51,750 nucleotides of DNA from Caulobacteraceae bacterium. Lineage in GTDB: Bacteria > Pseudomonadota > Alphaproteobacteria > Caulobacterales > Caulobacteraceae. The notes beneath the pieces were generated by a model. It had not been told where the DNA came from, did no database searches, and saw only the letters and a list, made by a program, of their open reading frames with translations. Positions 1-9,142 of this stretch are shown in pieces. Every line of letters begins with the position of its first letter. The stretch's first letter is position 1. A program made the position numbers and the translations under genes. The stretch spans positions 1 through 51,750 of the forward strand of contig CANJLQ010000014.1 of assembly GCA_947475735.1 (NCBI GenBank), in the 5' to 3' direction.

Positions 1-76
1 CGGCCACATAGTCGTCGAGGCACTCGGGAAGCAGCGTCTGCTGCCGGCGGTCTGCACCCTGAACGAAGCGGCTCAT
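1..76 (-). CDS. IS1182-family transposase, N-terminus only (cut by window edge)
   Basis: The minus strand from 76 reads MSRFVQGADRRQQTLLPE and continues CLDDYVA to the edge of the window. This is the characteristic opening of IS1182-type DDE transposases, which normally continue with an EDNPVRV-like stretch that lies outside. A strong AGGAGGT ribosome site sits at 81-87, four bases before the ATG. About 25 codons are visible, so intactness cannot be judged. The sequence from about 88 to 168 should hold one end of the insertion sequence; GGCGTTTTCACACAGCC near 127-143 looks like a possible terminal repeat, but the other end is not available for comparison. Confidence 0.8.
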   Translation of the reverse strand, partial: MSRFVQGADRRQQTLLPECLDDYVA

Positions 77-174
77 ACCCACCTCCTGAAGACCTCGGGA
101 GAATAAGCTAATTCGCTCGAGCTGGAGGCGTTTTCACACAGCCTCAGTCTAAAGCGACTTTTTGATAAATGCGC

Positions 175-831
175 TTAGAACGGCCGCTCTTCACCAGCGA
201 ACGGCACCTCGTAACGATCGATGTCCCGGCGAATTTCTTCCGAATTGACCGTTCCAACGACGGCATTCGGGGTATGCGGCTCGATATCGCCGCCCCAGAC
301 CTGCCGGATCAGTTCGCGGACAAGGTGGGCGACGTTGGAGTCGTTCACCGACGATGGCCGAGCACTGGTCTTCGGCCAAGTACCGGAGTTCCCGCGAAGG
401 ATTGCCCCGCTCACCTTCAAGACGTAAGCGACGTCAGACGCTTGTCGGAAGTCCTGACGGAACTCCTTCGGATGGATCGTGTCTTCATCTTCCTCGTAAG
501 TGAACTCGCCGTTGAAGCTGATGTTTAGATGGTCCGCCTCGGATAGCTGATCCACAAACTCGGCCGCGTTCAGCCAGTCGCCGCCCCATTTGACGATCTT
601 GAGCGCGCCGATATCGCCGCCGCATTCCAGAACGATCTCGGCCGTCTTCGCCTGCCGCTCCTCGTCGAGGACATGGTCAGCCAGCAGCGCCGCCTGTTCA
701 GTAGCCCATCGAGCAAGTGTGTCCGCATCAGCCAGCGGCGTGGCAACATCCCGCGAGGCCGTATCGGCCTCGCCGAGCAGGATGCCTTGCACGTTGCGAA
801 GCTGGTTCGCACGAGCAAGTTTCGGCCTCAC
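175..831 (-). CDS. Uncharacterised protein, probably an N-terminally truncated remnant
   Basis: I do not recognise the family. The 218-residue product starts at a GTG, is acidic in the middle (FTYEEDEDTIHPKEF) and ends in GEERPF. It shows no signal peptide, membrane segment or clear catalytic motif. The reading begins abruptly next to a strong hairpin (847-870) with no room for a promoter or good ribosome site, and its 3' end lies close to the insertion-sequence end at the left edge. The simplest reading is the C-terminal part of a longer protein cut off by rearrangement. Reading-frame quality (balanced amino-acid use, no antisense look) argues that it was a real coding sequence. Confidence 0.5.
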   Translation of the reverse strand: MRPKLARANQLRNVQGILLGEADTASRDVATPLADADTLARWATEQAALLADHVLDEERQAKTAEIVLECGGDIGALKIVKWGGDWLNAAEFVDQLSEADHLNISFNGEFTYEEDEDTIHPKEFRQDFRQASDVAYVLKVSGAILRGNSGTWPKTSARPSSVNDSNVAHLVRELIRQVWGGDIEPHTPNAVVGTVNSEEIRRDIDRYEVPFAGEERPF

Positions 832-846
832 CGCTGAATAGATCGA

Positions 847-870
847 GGCCCCGCCGGAAACGGCGGGGCC
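847..870 (-). terminator. GC-rich hairpin terminator after the aldehyde dehydrogenase gene
   Basis: GGCCCCGCCG (847-856) and CGGCGGGGCC (861-870) form a perfect 10-bp stem with a 4-base loop. It lies 27 bases beyond the stop of the aldehyde dehydrogenase gene at 897. The U-tract on either strand is weak, so efficiency is uncertain; read in the plus direction it is followed by TTCT. Confidence 0.6.
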
Positions 871-896
871 TTCTCATCAGGGATTCAAGCCGCTCG

Positions 897-2414
897 TCAG
901 AAGAAGCCGAGCTTGTCGGGGCTGTAGCTGACCAGCAGGTTCTTGGTCTGCTGGTAGTGGTCCAGCATCATCCGATGGTTCTCTCGCCCGATGCCGGACT
1001 TCTTGTAGCCGCCGAACGCCGCGTGGGCCGGATAGGCGTGGTAACAGTTGGTCCAGACCCGGCCCGCCTGGATGCCGCGACCGGCGCGGTAGGCGGTGTT
1101 CATGTCGCGAGACCAGACACCGGCGCCCAGGCCGTACTCGGTGTCGTTGGCGATCTCGATGGCCTCTTCCAGCGTCTTGAAGGTGGTCACCGACAGGACC
1201 GGACCGAAAATCTCTTCCTGGAATACCCGCATGTCGTTGGTGCCCTTGAAGATGGTCGGCTTGACGTAATAGCCACCGGCCAGGTCACCGGAGAGTGCGG
1301 GCTGATCGCCGCCGGTCAGGACCTCGGCACCCTCGGCACGGCCGATGTCGAGATAGCCGAGGATTTTCTTCAGCTGCACGTCCGACGCCTGGGCGCCGAC
1401 CATCGTATTGGGATCCAGCGGATCGCCGGCGACGATCGCCTCGACGCGTGCGATCGCCTTCTCCATGAAGGCGTCGTAGATGTCCTCGTGGATCAGGGCC
1501 CGGCTCGGGCAGGTGCAGACCTCGCCCTGGTTCAGCGCGAACATGGCGAAGCCTTCCAGCGCTTTGTCGAGGAAGGCGTCGTCGTGATCCATCACGTCCT
1601 TGAAGAAGACGTTGGGCGACTTGCCGCCAAGTTCGAGCGTGACCGGGATGATGTTCTGGGTCGCGTACTCCATGATCTTCTGGCCCACGACGGTGGAGCC
1701 CGTGAAGGCGATCTTGGCGATGCGCGGGTTTGTGGCCAGGGGTTCGCCGACGGCCTTGCCGGTGCCCGAGACGACGTTGAGGACGCCGGCGGGGATCAGG
1801 TCCTGGATCAGTTCGATGACCAGCAGGATCGAGGCGGGCGTCTGTTCGGCGGGCTTGAGGACGACGCAGTTGCCTGCGGCCAGCGCGGGGGCCAGCTTCC
1901 AGGCGGCCATCAGGATGGGGAAGTTCCAGGGGATGATCTGGCCCACGACGCCCAGCGGTTCGTGGAAGTGATAGGCGACGGTGTCGTTGTCGAGCTGCGA
2001 GATGCCGCCTTCCTGGGCGCGGATGCAGCCGGCGAAATAGCGGAAATGGTCGATGGCCAAGGGGATGTCGGCGGCAAGCGTCTCGCGGACGGGCTTGCCG
2101 TTCTCCCAGGTCTCGGCCTCGGCGATGGCCTGCAGGTTTTCTTCCATGCGGTCGGCGATGCGGTTCAGCATGATGGCGCGTTCGGTGACGCTGGTGCGAC
2201 CCCAGGCGTCCTTCGCCTTGTGGGCGGCGTTGAGGGCCAGTTCGACATCGGCGGCGTCCGACTGGGCGACTTCGCAGAGGACGCGACCGTTGACCGGGGA
2301 GGTGTTCTCGAAATAGCGGCCCGCGACGGGCGCGACCCACTCGCCGCCGATGAAGTTCTCGTAGCGGGGCTTGAACTTGGGCGTCACAGCGCGAATGAAC
2401 TCGGGCTTGGTCAT
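897..2414 (-). CDS. NAD(P)-dependent aldehyde dehydrogenase (acetaldehyde dehydrogenase AcoD/ExaC-like)
   Basis: A 505-residue cytosolic aldehyde dehydrogenase that oxidises an aldehyde to the acid. Visible family signatures are the PWNFP motif near residue 162-166, the cofactor-fold FTGST at 237-241, the general base Glu261 in LELGGKSPN, and the nucleophile Cys300 in NQGEVC. Overall it resembles the AcoD/ExaC group, which often handles acetaldehyde from ethanol or acetoin. The ATG at 2414 is chosen over an upstream in-frame start at 2525 because [10 protein letters not shown] begins the conserved domain, GGAGA lies just before it, and the extra 37 residues would cover the promoter/operator region. 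It lies directly downstream of an AcoR-like regulator on the same strand, which is the usual arrangement for this family. Confidence 0.93.
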   Translation of the reverse strand: MTKPEFIRAVTPKFKPRYENFIGGEWVAPVAGRYFENTSPVNGRVLCEVAQSDAADVELALNAAHKAKDAWGRTSVTERAIMLNRIADRMEENLQAIAEAETWENGKPVRETLAADIPLAIDHFRYFAGCIRAQEGGISQLDNDTVAYHFHEPLGVVGQIIPWNFPILMAAWKLAPALAAGNCVVLKPAEQTPASILLVIELIQDLIPAGVLNVVSGTGKAVGEPLATNPRIAKIAFTGSTVVGQKIMEYATQNIIPVTLELGGKSPNVFFKDVMDHDDAFLDKALEGFAMFALNQGEVCTCPSRALIHEDIYDAFMEKAIARVEAIVAGDPLDPNTMVGAQASDVQLKKILGYLDIGRAEGAEVLTGGDQPALSGDLAGGYYVKPTIFKGTNDMRVFQEEIFGPVLSVTTFKTLEEAIEIANDTEYGLGAGVWSRDMNTAYRAGRGIQAGRVWTNCYHAYPAHAAFGGYKKSGIGRENHRMMLDHYQQTKNLLVSYSPDKLGFF

Positions 2415-2524
2415 CTCGAATCTCCGTTGTTTCCAGGCGCGCCGGTTGGTGGCGTCGTCGTTGGGACCAGAAAACGCCGAGAGAACCCGCGGGGGAAGAC
2501 GGGTGCTTGATGGTGCGGCGCACA

Positions 2525-2546
2525 TCTGTCGCAGCTCTGCGACAGA
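2525..2546 (-). promoter_or_regulatory. Perfect palindrome, probable operator for the AcoR-like regulator
   Basis: TCTGTCGCAG (2525-2534) and CTGCGACAGA (2537-2546) form a perfect 10-bp inverted repeat with a 2-base centre, too tight for an RNA hairpin and therefore more likely a protein site. The TGTCGCA/TGCGACA core resembles upstream activator sites described for the AcoR/AcxR group. It sits between the regulator stop (2549) and the aldehyde dehydrogenase start (2414), about 110 bases from the latter. No convincing sigma-54 -24/-12 element was found between it and the start. Confidence 0.65.
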
Positions 2547-2548
2547 AC

Positions 2549-3538
2549 TCAGCTGTGAGGGTTCAGACGGATCAGCTTGCGGTGGAGGGTGGCGCGGCTG
2601 ACCCCGAGAGATCGCGCTGCGGCGGAGACATTGCCGCTTGAACGGGCCAGGGCCCGACGTACCACGCCTCTTTCGGCATCAATCAGTTCGGCCTCGGCAC
2701 CGCTGGGAGCAAGGCCCAGGGCATCTTCAGCCGGAAGCTGACCGGCTATGCGAGCGTCAGTGATTCCAAGGGCCATTCGAGCGGCATGCGTCGCGCCGAC
2801 GACCAGATCGTGCCGATCGACAGCCAGCAGAGCCGAGGCGCTCCGTTCCGGATCTCCGGCCAGGACAATCCGCGCCCGCGGGAACGCTTGCCGAAAAGCC
2901 TGAGCCTCGATCGAGCGGGCCGCTTCAGTCACGGCGGCAGCGATCAGCCCGACGAATCCTTCGGTCAGATCAGCGCGTGCCGTCGACACGTCTAGCGCGC
3001 CCGCAAGGCGTCCGAGATGGTCGTGAACCGGCGCGGTGGAGCACGACAGGCGAATATTGCGTGTGTGAAAATGTTGGTCTTTATGGATGGTCAATGGACG
3101 ATGCTCGGCCAAGCAGGTGCCGATACCATTGGTGCCCTCGACAGCCTCGGACCAGACTGCGCCCTGCCACAGTCCCCAGCGTCGAAAAGTTTCATCGTCA
3201 ACGTCGGCACTTCGCCGATCGACGGCGACGCCCTGGCCGTTGGTCAACAGGACGCAGCACCCCGCGCCGCCGACAGCCAGATACAGACGGTCAAGCGCGC
3301 TCTGTGCTGCACAGGTCAAGGGCTCCATGGCCTGACAAACCTCGCGCATCTCGATGTCCGTCAGTGTCGCGGTACGGCCTTGCTCGGCGGGGTCAAGGCC
3401 ATGCAGGTCCATGGAGCGGCACCACGAAGCCTGCAGCGCCGAGCGGGCGGCGGCGCCGTCACTGAGCGCGCGCCTGACCCTGTCGGGGTGATCGGCCTCT
3501 ATACCCTTACCCACACTCTCCACCCATTTCTTGGACAT
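2549..3538 (-). CDS. GAF-Fis regulator, AcoR-like but without the AAA+ domain
   Basis: A 329-residue DNA-binding regulator. The centre carries the AcoR-type GAF signature: [13 protein letters not shown], then [13 protein letters not shown] and [10 protein letters not shown]. The C-terminus is a Fis-type helix-turn-helix with [22 protein letters not shown] (read as two adjoining pieces). Classical AcoR proteins are about 600 residues and have a sigma-54-contacting AAA+ module between these two parts; here it is absent and only about 100 residues separate them. The protein therefore probably acts as a direct activator or repressor at a sigma-70-type promoter, sensing a small molecule (acetoin- or aldehyde-related by analogy) and controlling the aldehyde dehydrogenase downstream. 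The ATG at 3538 precedes a plausible N-terminus ([10 protein letters not shown]). Confidence 0.85.
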   Translation of the reverse strand: MSKKWVESVGKGIEADHPDRVRRALSDGAAARSALQASWCRSMDLHGLDPAEQGRTATLTDIEMREVCQAMEPLTCAAQSALDRLYLAVGGAGCCVLLTNGQGVAVDRRSADVDDETFRRWGLWQGAVWSEAVEGTNGIGTCLAEHRPLTIHKDQHFHTRNIRLSCSTAPVHDHLGRLAGALDVSTARADLTEGFVGLIAAAVTEAARSIEAQAFRQAFPRARIVLAGDPERSASALLAVDRHDLVVGATHAARMALGITDARIAGQLPAEDALGLAPSGAEAELIDAERGVVRRALARSSGNVSAAARSLGVSRATLHRKLIRLNPHS

Positions 3539-3711
3539 CTAAGTCAACACAGAGCGAGCCTTCGAAGCAGAGTACAAGCGTTTCGAGCGGCTTGAACACA
3601 CACGTTGGCGACACATCAACGGAGAGGCCCACCAGATCATTGTCCTGGCAGCTTCAAGCCTTCCTGTTCGTCCCGTCTATGACGCATTCGACCTGTTCGC
3701 CTTCCAGCCGT

Positions 3712-4350
3712 TCAGCCGCCCTGCATGATCGCATGCGACTTGAGAGGGATCGAAACATCTGCAAGCAGATCTCGACTGATGCCGATCTGGCTCGCCACCA
3801 GCGCCCGACCCTGAACATAATCCCGAACAGCGTTCACGCAGTCCAATGCGATCACCTGACCGTCCCGCAGATAGATGACGCTAAAGCCGCCCTCCGAAGG
3901 ATGACCACGAACCACGGTCTCATCGTAACCTGAGGCCAATCCCACAGTCTGCAGCTTCAGGTCGTACTGGTTGGACCAGAACCAGGGGACGGCATCATAG
4001 GATGCCGTTTCGCCCATCAGCGTCTTGACCACGACGCCCGCCATATCGGCGGCGTTCTGCACCGACTCCAGCCGGATTTCAGCGCCTTGGGCAAATCCGC
4101 TCTCATGGAGGGCACAGTCACCGACCGCGAAAATGTCGCTCAGGCTCGTGCGGCACGCGGGGATCAAGACTGATGTCTGTTGAGCGGCTGTGATCCCGCC
4201 TCTGACGCTCCAGACTGGCGCGCCGGCTAGCGATCGGCGACGGTGGTAAGCAGCTCGCCGGTTGCCGGGCGTGTAGATAGCTGCGCTTCCCACCCGAATG
4301 TCACGAAGTCGTCGCTCGAAGAATGACCGCTCCTGGCGCAGTGCCGTCAT
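3712..4350 (-). pseudogene. Remnant of a ferredoxin/rubredoxin reductase (C-terminal part only)
   Basis: From about 4230 down to 3712 the minus strand encodes the C-terminal third of a FAD-dependent ferredoxin reductase of the CamA/putidaredoxin-reductase type. The hallmark is CRTSLSDIFAVGDCA, the FAD-binding segment, followed by IRLESVQNAADMAG, WFWSNQYDLKLQTVG and ALDCVNAVRDYVQG. Full-length members are about 400 residues with two Rossmann folds and GxGxxG motifs; none of that is present. The first 50 or so codons of the open frame (Arg-rich) do not look like the family. The gene has lost its N-terminal two thirds by deletion or frameshift and should be inactive. Confidence 0.7.
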
Positions 4351-4404
4351 TGACGGCTCGCCTCCGGAGTCGCCAGACCGCAGAACGGCTGGCGATCTCT
4401 TCCG

Positions 4405-6237
4405 TCAACCGGAGTGCCGTCGCTGGCGGCTCCGCTGATCGGCCGGACGCTGCGACAGCGAGAGGTTCCGGGCGGTGTCCGCCAACGCCAGATGTGAGAA
4501 GGCTTGCGGGAAGTTGCCGAGCTGACGCCGCGCCAACGGGTCGTACTGCTCGGCAAGAAGACCCACGTCGTTGCGTAGATCGAGCAACCGTTCGAAGAGG
4601 TCCCGAGCTTCCGCGCGACGGCCCTGCAAGACCAAATTGTCGGCCAGCCAGAAGCTGCAGGCGAGGAACGCGCCCTCGTCTGGCGGCAGGCCGTCATGAG
4701 TGTCCGCAGTGTCGTAGCGCAGGACCAGGCCATCGCTGAGCAAACGCTGCTCGACGGCGGCAACCGTACCGCGGACTCGGGGATCCTCCGGAGGCAGGAA
4801 GCCCACCAACGGCAGCAACAACAGGCTGGCGTCGAGCCGCTTGGATCCATAGGCTTGGACAAAGCTGTTCAGATCCTGGTCGAAGGCGTTGCGGCAGATA
4901 TCCTCGCGGAGCTCCCGTCTCAGCCGCCGCCATCGATCTGCCGGCCCGGGGAGGCCGAACGCATCCACGCTGCGCACGGCGCGATCGAACGCGACCCAGG
5001 CCATCACCTTGGAATGGGTGAAGTGTTGGCGACCGCCGCGTGTCTCCCAGATTCCCTCGTCGGGCTGGTTCCAGATCGTTTCCAGGTGGTCCAGCAGCAC
5101 CGTCTGGAGCCCCCAGGCTTCATGGTTGTGGTCCAGATCCGCGCACCGCGCCTGGTAGAAGGCGTCCATCACCTCTCCATAGACATCCAGCTGCAACTGA
5201 CCGGCCGCCGCATTGCCGATGCGTATGGGACGTGACTGCTCATATCCCGGCAGCCAGTCGAGCTCGAGTTCCGGCAGCCGGCGTTCACCACCAAGGCCAT
5301 ACATGATCTGAGCTTGGGCCGGGCTGCCGGCGATCGCGCGCAACAACCACTCGCGCCACGCACGCGCCTCGTCGAGGTATCCGGCATCCAGCAGGGACAA
5401 CAGGGCGAAGGTCGCATCCCTCAGCCAGCAGTAGCGATAATCCCAATTCCGTTGACCGCCGATCTTTTCCGGCAGCGACGTCGTGGGCGCCGCGACAATG
5501 CCGCCCGTAGGCGCGTAGGTCAGGGCCTTCAGGACGATATGCGATCCCAGGACGGCCGCAGACCACTCGCCCTCGTATTGGCACCGTGACGACCATTGCC
5601 GCCAAGCGCGCTCCGTCTCGGCGAGCGCCTGCATCGGTTCGAGAGCGGGCGGCGGATCCAGGTGTGAGGCCCCGTGCGACAGGGTGAAGGCGACGGTCTC
5701 GCCCGCGCGGACCGTGAAGTTGCTGACGGTCGCGAGCTCCTCGCCGCTCAGCGGCGCGGCTGTGCGCAGGACGACCATGTCTGGCCCAGCCACCGCGCGC
5801 AGCCCCTGACCATCCTCAAGGCGGGTCACCCAGGGGGCGGTGATCCCGTAGTCGAAGCGCATCATCAGCTCAGCGTGCATCGCGACCTGGCCGCGTCGCC
5901 CCACCAGGATACGCACCAGATCCGGGCGGCCGCCTTCCAGGGGCATGAAATCGATGAGTGTCACCGCCCCGTCTTGAGTCTCGTACTCGGTTTCCAGGAT
6001 CAGCGTTCCGTCTCGGTAACGCCGCTGGATACGGGGGCGCGGATCGTCCGGCGCGATCAGCCAATGGCCGTGCTCTGTGTTGCCCAGCAGGGCGGCGAAG
6101 AGGGCCCCGGAATCAAACCGCGGCCAGCAGAGCCAATCGATGGATCCGGTTCGGGAGACCAAGGCTGCGGAGTGGCAGTCTCCGATGAGGGCATAGTCCT
6201 CGATCCGGGAAGAGGCCCTGCCGATCCGCTCAGACAA
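4405..6237 (-). CDS. Glycoside hydrolase family 15 protein (glucoamylase/trehalase-like)
   Basis: A 610-residue bacterial GH15 enzyme, without signal peptide, expected to hydrolyse alpha-glucosidic bonds (maltooligosaccharides or trehalose) in the cytosol. The N-terminal beta domain begins with the typical IGDCHSAALVSRTGSIDW. The catalytic (alpha/alpha)6 barrel shows NWDYRYCWLRDATFAL, QPDEGIWETRG with a candidate catalytic Glu, and near the end EQYDP and GNFPQAFSHLAL. The start is a TTG at 6237, overlapping the upstream fusion gene by eight bases, which implies translational coupling. The neighbours (epimerase-VKOR fusion and divergent SDR) form a commonly associated stress/carbohydrate group in alphaproteobacteria. 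The Arg-rich tail after the barrel is poorly conserved. Confidence 0.9.
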   Translation of the reverse strand: MSERIGRASSRIEDYALIGDCHSAALVSRTGSIDWLCWPRFDSGALFAALLGNTEHGHWLIAPDDPRPRIQRRYRDGTLILETEYETQDGAVTLIDFMPLEGGRPDLVRILVGRRGQVAMHAELMMRFDYGITAPWVTRLEDGQGLRAVAGPDMVVLRTAAPLSGEELATVSNFTVRAGETVAFTLSHGASHLDPPPALEPMQALAETERAWRQWSSRCQYEGEWSAAVLGSHIVLKALTYAPTGGIVAAPTTSLPEKIGGQRNWDYRYCWLRDATFALLSLLDAGYLDEARAWREWLLRAIAGSPAQAQIMYGLGGERRLPELELDWLPGYEQSRPIRIGNAAAGQLQLDVYGEVMDAFYQARCADLDHNHEAWGLQTVLLDHLETIWNQPDEGIWETRGGRQHFTHSKVMAWVAFDRAVRSVDAFGLPGPADRWRRLRRELREDICRNAFDQDLNSFVQAYGSKRLDASLLLLPLVGFLPPEDPRVRGTVAAVEQRLLSDGLVLRYDTADTHDGLPPDEGAFLACSFWLADNLVLQGRRAEARDLFERLLDLRNDVGLLAEQYDPLARRQLGNFPQAFSHLALADTARNLSLSQRPADQRSRQRRHSG

Positions 6238-8779
6238 TGTAGCGGTCCCAGGTTCCGTAGTGCTCGTTGCTCCGCGACCCGCGGGGAAGGCTTAATCCGA
6301 TCAGCGCCAGGCCTGCCACGACGCTGGCGACGTTCGCCGCAAGCTCGCCGCCATCGAGCACCCAAGGGGCGATCACCAGCCAAGCCCCGAAGCCCGCGTT
6401 GAGGAAGCGGAGCGGGCGAGCCACCTCAGCCATGGCGATCACGGCCGTGGTGAGCACCAGGGCGCCGATCAGATGATCGCTGTCGGCCAGCGGCGGAAGC
6501 GTTCCAAGGGTGACGCGCGAGAACATAAGCCAGACGCCAATCAACGCGCTGGCGACCAGGGTCCAGGGAAGGTTTACGCCGCGGGCCGCGGACTTCAGCA
6601 TCGCCGGGAAAGAGCCGCCGAATCCCGAATGCTTGTCGACGCCGCCGCCCGGCAGGGCGTCGCCACGGAAGAAAGCGCGCCAGAACGGCCGACCCCGACG
6701 GGTGTTGAGCGCCAGGAACTGTCCCATGGCGATAAGCTCGTCGAGGGCGAACGGGATCATGATCAGCATCGCCAGAGCCGCCGCAAGGCAGATCGTGCAG
6801 TAGGTGCCGATCTCGATCGGCTGGATGATGATGAAGTAAATGCTGATCACACCGAGCGGCACGACGACGATGCCGAACAGCAGCACCATCCAGGGCATGG
6901 TGCGCCATCGCGCCCGACCGCCCATGACCCCCATCAGGATCTCGGCCATGTAGCTCATGGCGCCGATGCCGCCATCGGCGACAGGCCAGGCCTTGGACAC
7001 GTCGGATGTGATGATGAACTCCGTTCCGTTGCGCATGGCGTCGCCAGCGAAGACCGGCTCCCAAACCGCGTCGACATGACCAAGCTGATAGGCCGTCAGG
7101 ATGCGCGCGAGCACGAAACCGAGCGCGCCGAGGACGATGATCGGCATGCGCTGGACATAGGTGGACGGGCAGTAGCTCCAGCCGGGGGGGACGTCGGTCT
7201 CGTCCATCATCCCTTCCATGCTCATCCCCGGCATCATGGGCACGAGCAGGGTGAAGGCGATGACCAAGGCGCCGATAAGGGTGTCGTTGGCGTATACTGC
7301 GGCGCTAGGCGTCCAGAACACCAGCGGCGCGGCGAGCAGCCAGACGCCCACAAAGGCGTTGACCCACTGGGCCCAACCGTTCCGCGGCGAGAGCGAAAAG
7401 GCCGCGAACAGCATGATCAGGACACCGCAGATCACGTCGTTCCAGGCGCCGAGGAGGTTGCGCGCGGCCGGATCCCAGAGGTTTCGATCCTCCGTCACCC
7501 GCATTACCGCGGCGGAGAATTCCGTTGCCCCGAAAGTCCCCAGAACGAAGGGCGCCGTGGCCAGCCAAAGGCCCAGGCCCATGGTGAGCCAATGGACCCA
7601 GAGCATTTTGAAGTGCATGTCCGTCATGCCGTCCGCGTGCCTGCGCGTCATCGCCTGATGTTCGGACATCGACATGCCGTTCGGCGTCGCAGCCGCCTTC
7701 TCGACCTTGTCGCCGGCGATCCGGGCTGCGTTCAGCTTGTTGGCCTTGTACCAGGCGGAGGGGTCGGCCTTGAGGCGTTCCACCATGACCGGCAGCGCCT
7801 CGCGCAAACAGTGCTTCGGCTCCCAATCGAGATGCGTCCGCGCCCGTGAAAGGTCGAGTTCGTAGTGGTCGTCCGAGATCTCGACCATCCACGGTTGGAT
7901 GAAGGTGTCCTCCTCCAGAACCTCGTTCTCGACCCATGCCCCGGCTTTCGCGGCCGCCTTGGGTATCGAACGGGTCTCCCAGATTTCATGGTGGAGGAGA
8001 CGACCGAGCGCGCGCTGGATCTCGTCATAGCTCATGACATCGGCCTCGCCGAGGAGCAGGGGCAGCTCCGGCGGCAGGACGGCGCGGCGATCGACAAGCC
8101 GCAGGATGGCGTCGGTCAGATCGTCGAGGTGAAGGAAGGGCTGGCCGGTCGAAAGGTCCCCCGGGTAGATCTTTCCCGAAAGCCGCTTCTCGTAGATGCG
8201 GGCGATCTGTTGGGCGAGAAACGCCGAGTGGCCCCCGTCGTCGTAAACGCCTGCCGGCCTCAGCAACACCGCCGAAATCGCGCCCCGCTGGTCCCTGATC
8301 AGCTGTTCGGTGCGGATCTTGGAGTCGCGGTAGGGTAAGGACGGCTCGAATCGCCAGTTTTCGTCGATCGGCCGTCCTGACCTCGTGGGAGCATGGACCA
8401 GCATGGTGCTGGCGAAAACGAACTGCTCCACCTGAAAAGACTTGAGCTCCGCCAGCAACCGTTCCGTGCCCTGAACCGTCACCGTCTCGTACTTCTCGTT
8501 CGGTTCGCCGGTGAGGTCGAAATAGGCCGCCAGGTGGATCACAGAGGCGATCTTTTCGCCGTATGCCGCACGGACCCGTTGAAACGCCGCGCGGACGCTC
8601 GCATCGTCGGTCAGGTCGATGCAGACGCACTCGGCCTGCGCCGGAGGGTGCGGAGTCGCGTCGCGATCGAACCCGATCACGCGATAGCGCTCAGCGAGCC
8701 GCTTGACGACCGCGGAGCCGATGAACCCGCTCGATCCCGTGACGATCACGACCTCTGGTTCGTCAACGGCAGGATTCAT
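6230..8779 (-). CDS. NAD-dependent epimerase fused to SPW-repeat and VKOR membrane domains
   Basis: An 849-residue fusion. Residues 1 to about 340 form an extended-SDR epimerase/dehydratase: VIVTGSSGFIGSAVVKRL is the NAD(P) Gly-rich loop, and YRDSK supplies the catalytic Tyr-Lys pair. A hydrophobic second half has many membrane helices with SPW-type repeats (LWVHWLTMGLGLWLATAPF, WVNAFVGVWLLAAPLVF, FGAWLVIAPWVL). Between the repeats lies a vitamin K epoxide reductase-like segment with the redox pair in GTYCTICLAAA. The start at 8779 (MNPAVDEPEV) is chosen because the SDR fold begins there and GGAGAGG lies upstream. The role of such fusions is not established; a membrane thiol/quinone redox function linked to a sugar-nucleotide or lipid substrate is only a guess. 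Confidence 0.85.
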   Translation of the reverse strand: MNPAVDEPEVVIVTGSSGFIGSAVVKRLAERYRVIGFDRDATPHPPAQAECVCIDLTDDASVRAAFQRVRAAYGEKIASVIHLAAYFDLTGEPNEKYETVTVQGTERLLAELKSFQVEQFVFASTMLVHAPTRSGRPIDENWRFEPSLPYRDSKIRTEQLIRDQRGAISAVLLRPAGVYDDGGHSAFLAQQIARIYEKRLSGKIYPGDLSTGQPFLHLDDLTDAILRLVDRRAVLPPELPLLLGEADVMSYDEIQRALGRLLHHEIWETRSIPKAAAKAGAWVENEVLEEDTFIQPWMVEISDDHYELDLSRARTHLDWEPKHCLREALPVMVERLKADPSAWYKANKLNAARIAGDKVEKAAATPNGMSMSEHQAMTRRHADGMTDMHFKMLWVHWLTMGLGLWLATAPFVLGTFGATEFSAAVMRVTEDRNLWDPAARNLLGAWNDVICGVLIMLFAAFSLSPRNGWAQWVNAFVGVWLLAAPLVFWTPSAAVYANDTLIGALVIAFTLLVPMMPGMSMEGMMDETDVPPGWSYCPSTYVQRMPIIVLGALGFVLARILTAYQLGHVDAVWEPVFAGDAMRNGTEFIITSDVSKAWPVADGGIGAMSYMAEILMGVMGGRARWRTMPWMVLLFGIVVVPLGVISIYFIIIQPIEIGTYCTICLAAALAMLIMIPFALDELIAMGQFLALNTRRGRPFWRAFFRGDALPGGGVDKHSGFGGSFPAMLKSAARGVNLPWTLVASALIGVWLMFSRVTLGTLPPLADSDHLIGALVLTTAVIAMAEVARPLRFLNAGFGAWLVIAPWVLDGGELAANVASVVAGLALIGLSLPRGSRSNEHYGTWDRYIV

Positions 8780-9142
8780 CTGGACAGCCTCTCCAGCAAC
8801 TTCACGAAGGGTGGCGCACCACAGGACCAGAACGCCGTTCGCGGTGATGGGATGCCCGCGATTTGCGGCCCTTTGCGTTTTGCCGACTGCGTCCGCATGT
8901 CCCCTCATCGTGCAGCTAGTCTCTCGCCTCGCTGCTACAATCAGTCGGATCGGTCCTGGCACGCTGGCGCCGGATCGCACGAGGCCCAAGCCTGGGAAGG
9001 GCGTCGCCTGACGATGTTCGATACCGGGTCTGCAACATGTCGCGACCGCCAAGGCTCCCCTTGGGGATCGAATGAAGACTGATGGACGTTTGAGTTCTCA
9101 GCCTTTGCTCCTGTTCACCTGAATTGATCGAACGAGACGAGC
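8780..9142. other. Divergent intergenic region between fusion gene and SDR gene
   Basis: This 363-base stretch separates two divergently read genes and must contain both promoters. I see a small inverted repeat CCAAGG-ctcc-CCTTGG at about 9050-9065 and no convincing sigma-70, sigma-54 or EcfG-type box. No coding sequence is supported. Confidence 0.5.

Noticed and set aside
717..2510. Long plus-strand open frame antisense to the aldehyde dehydrogenase
   Set aside because: Composition (Gly/Asp/Val/Arg-rich, no domains) is that of a shadow of a GC-rich gene; the minus-strand frame is a clear enzyme.
8940..8990. Sigma-54 promoter suggested by TGGCACG in the divergent region
   Set aside because: The required TTGC element at the -12 position is missing.
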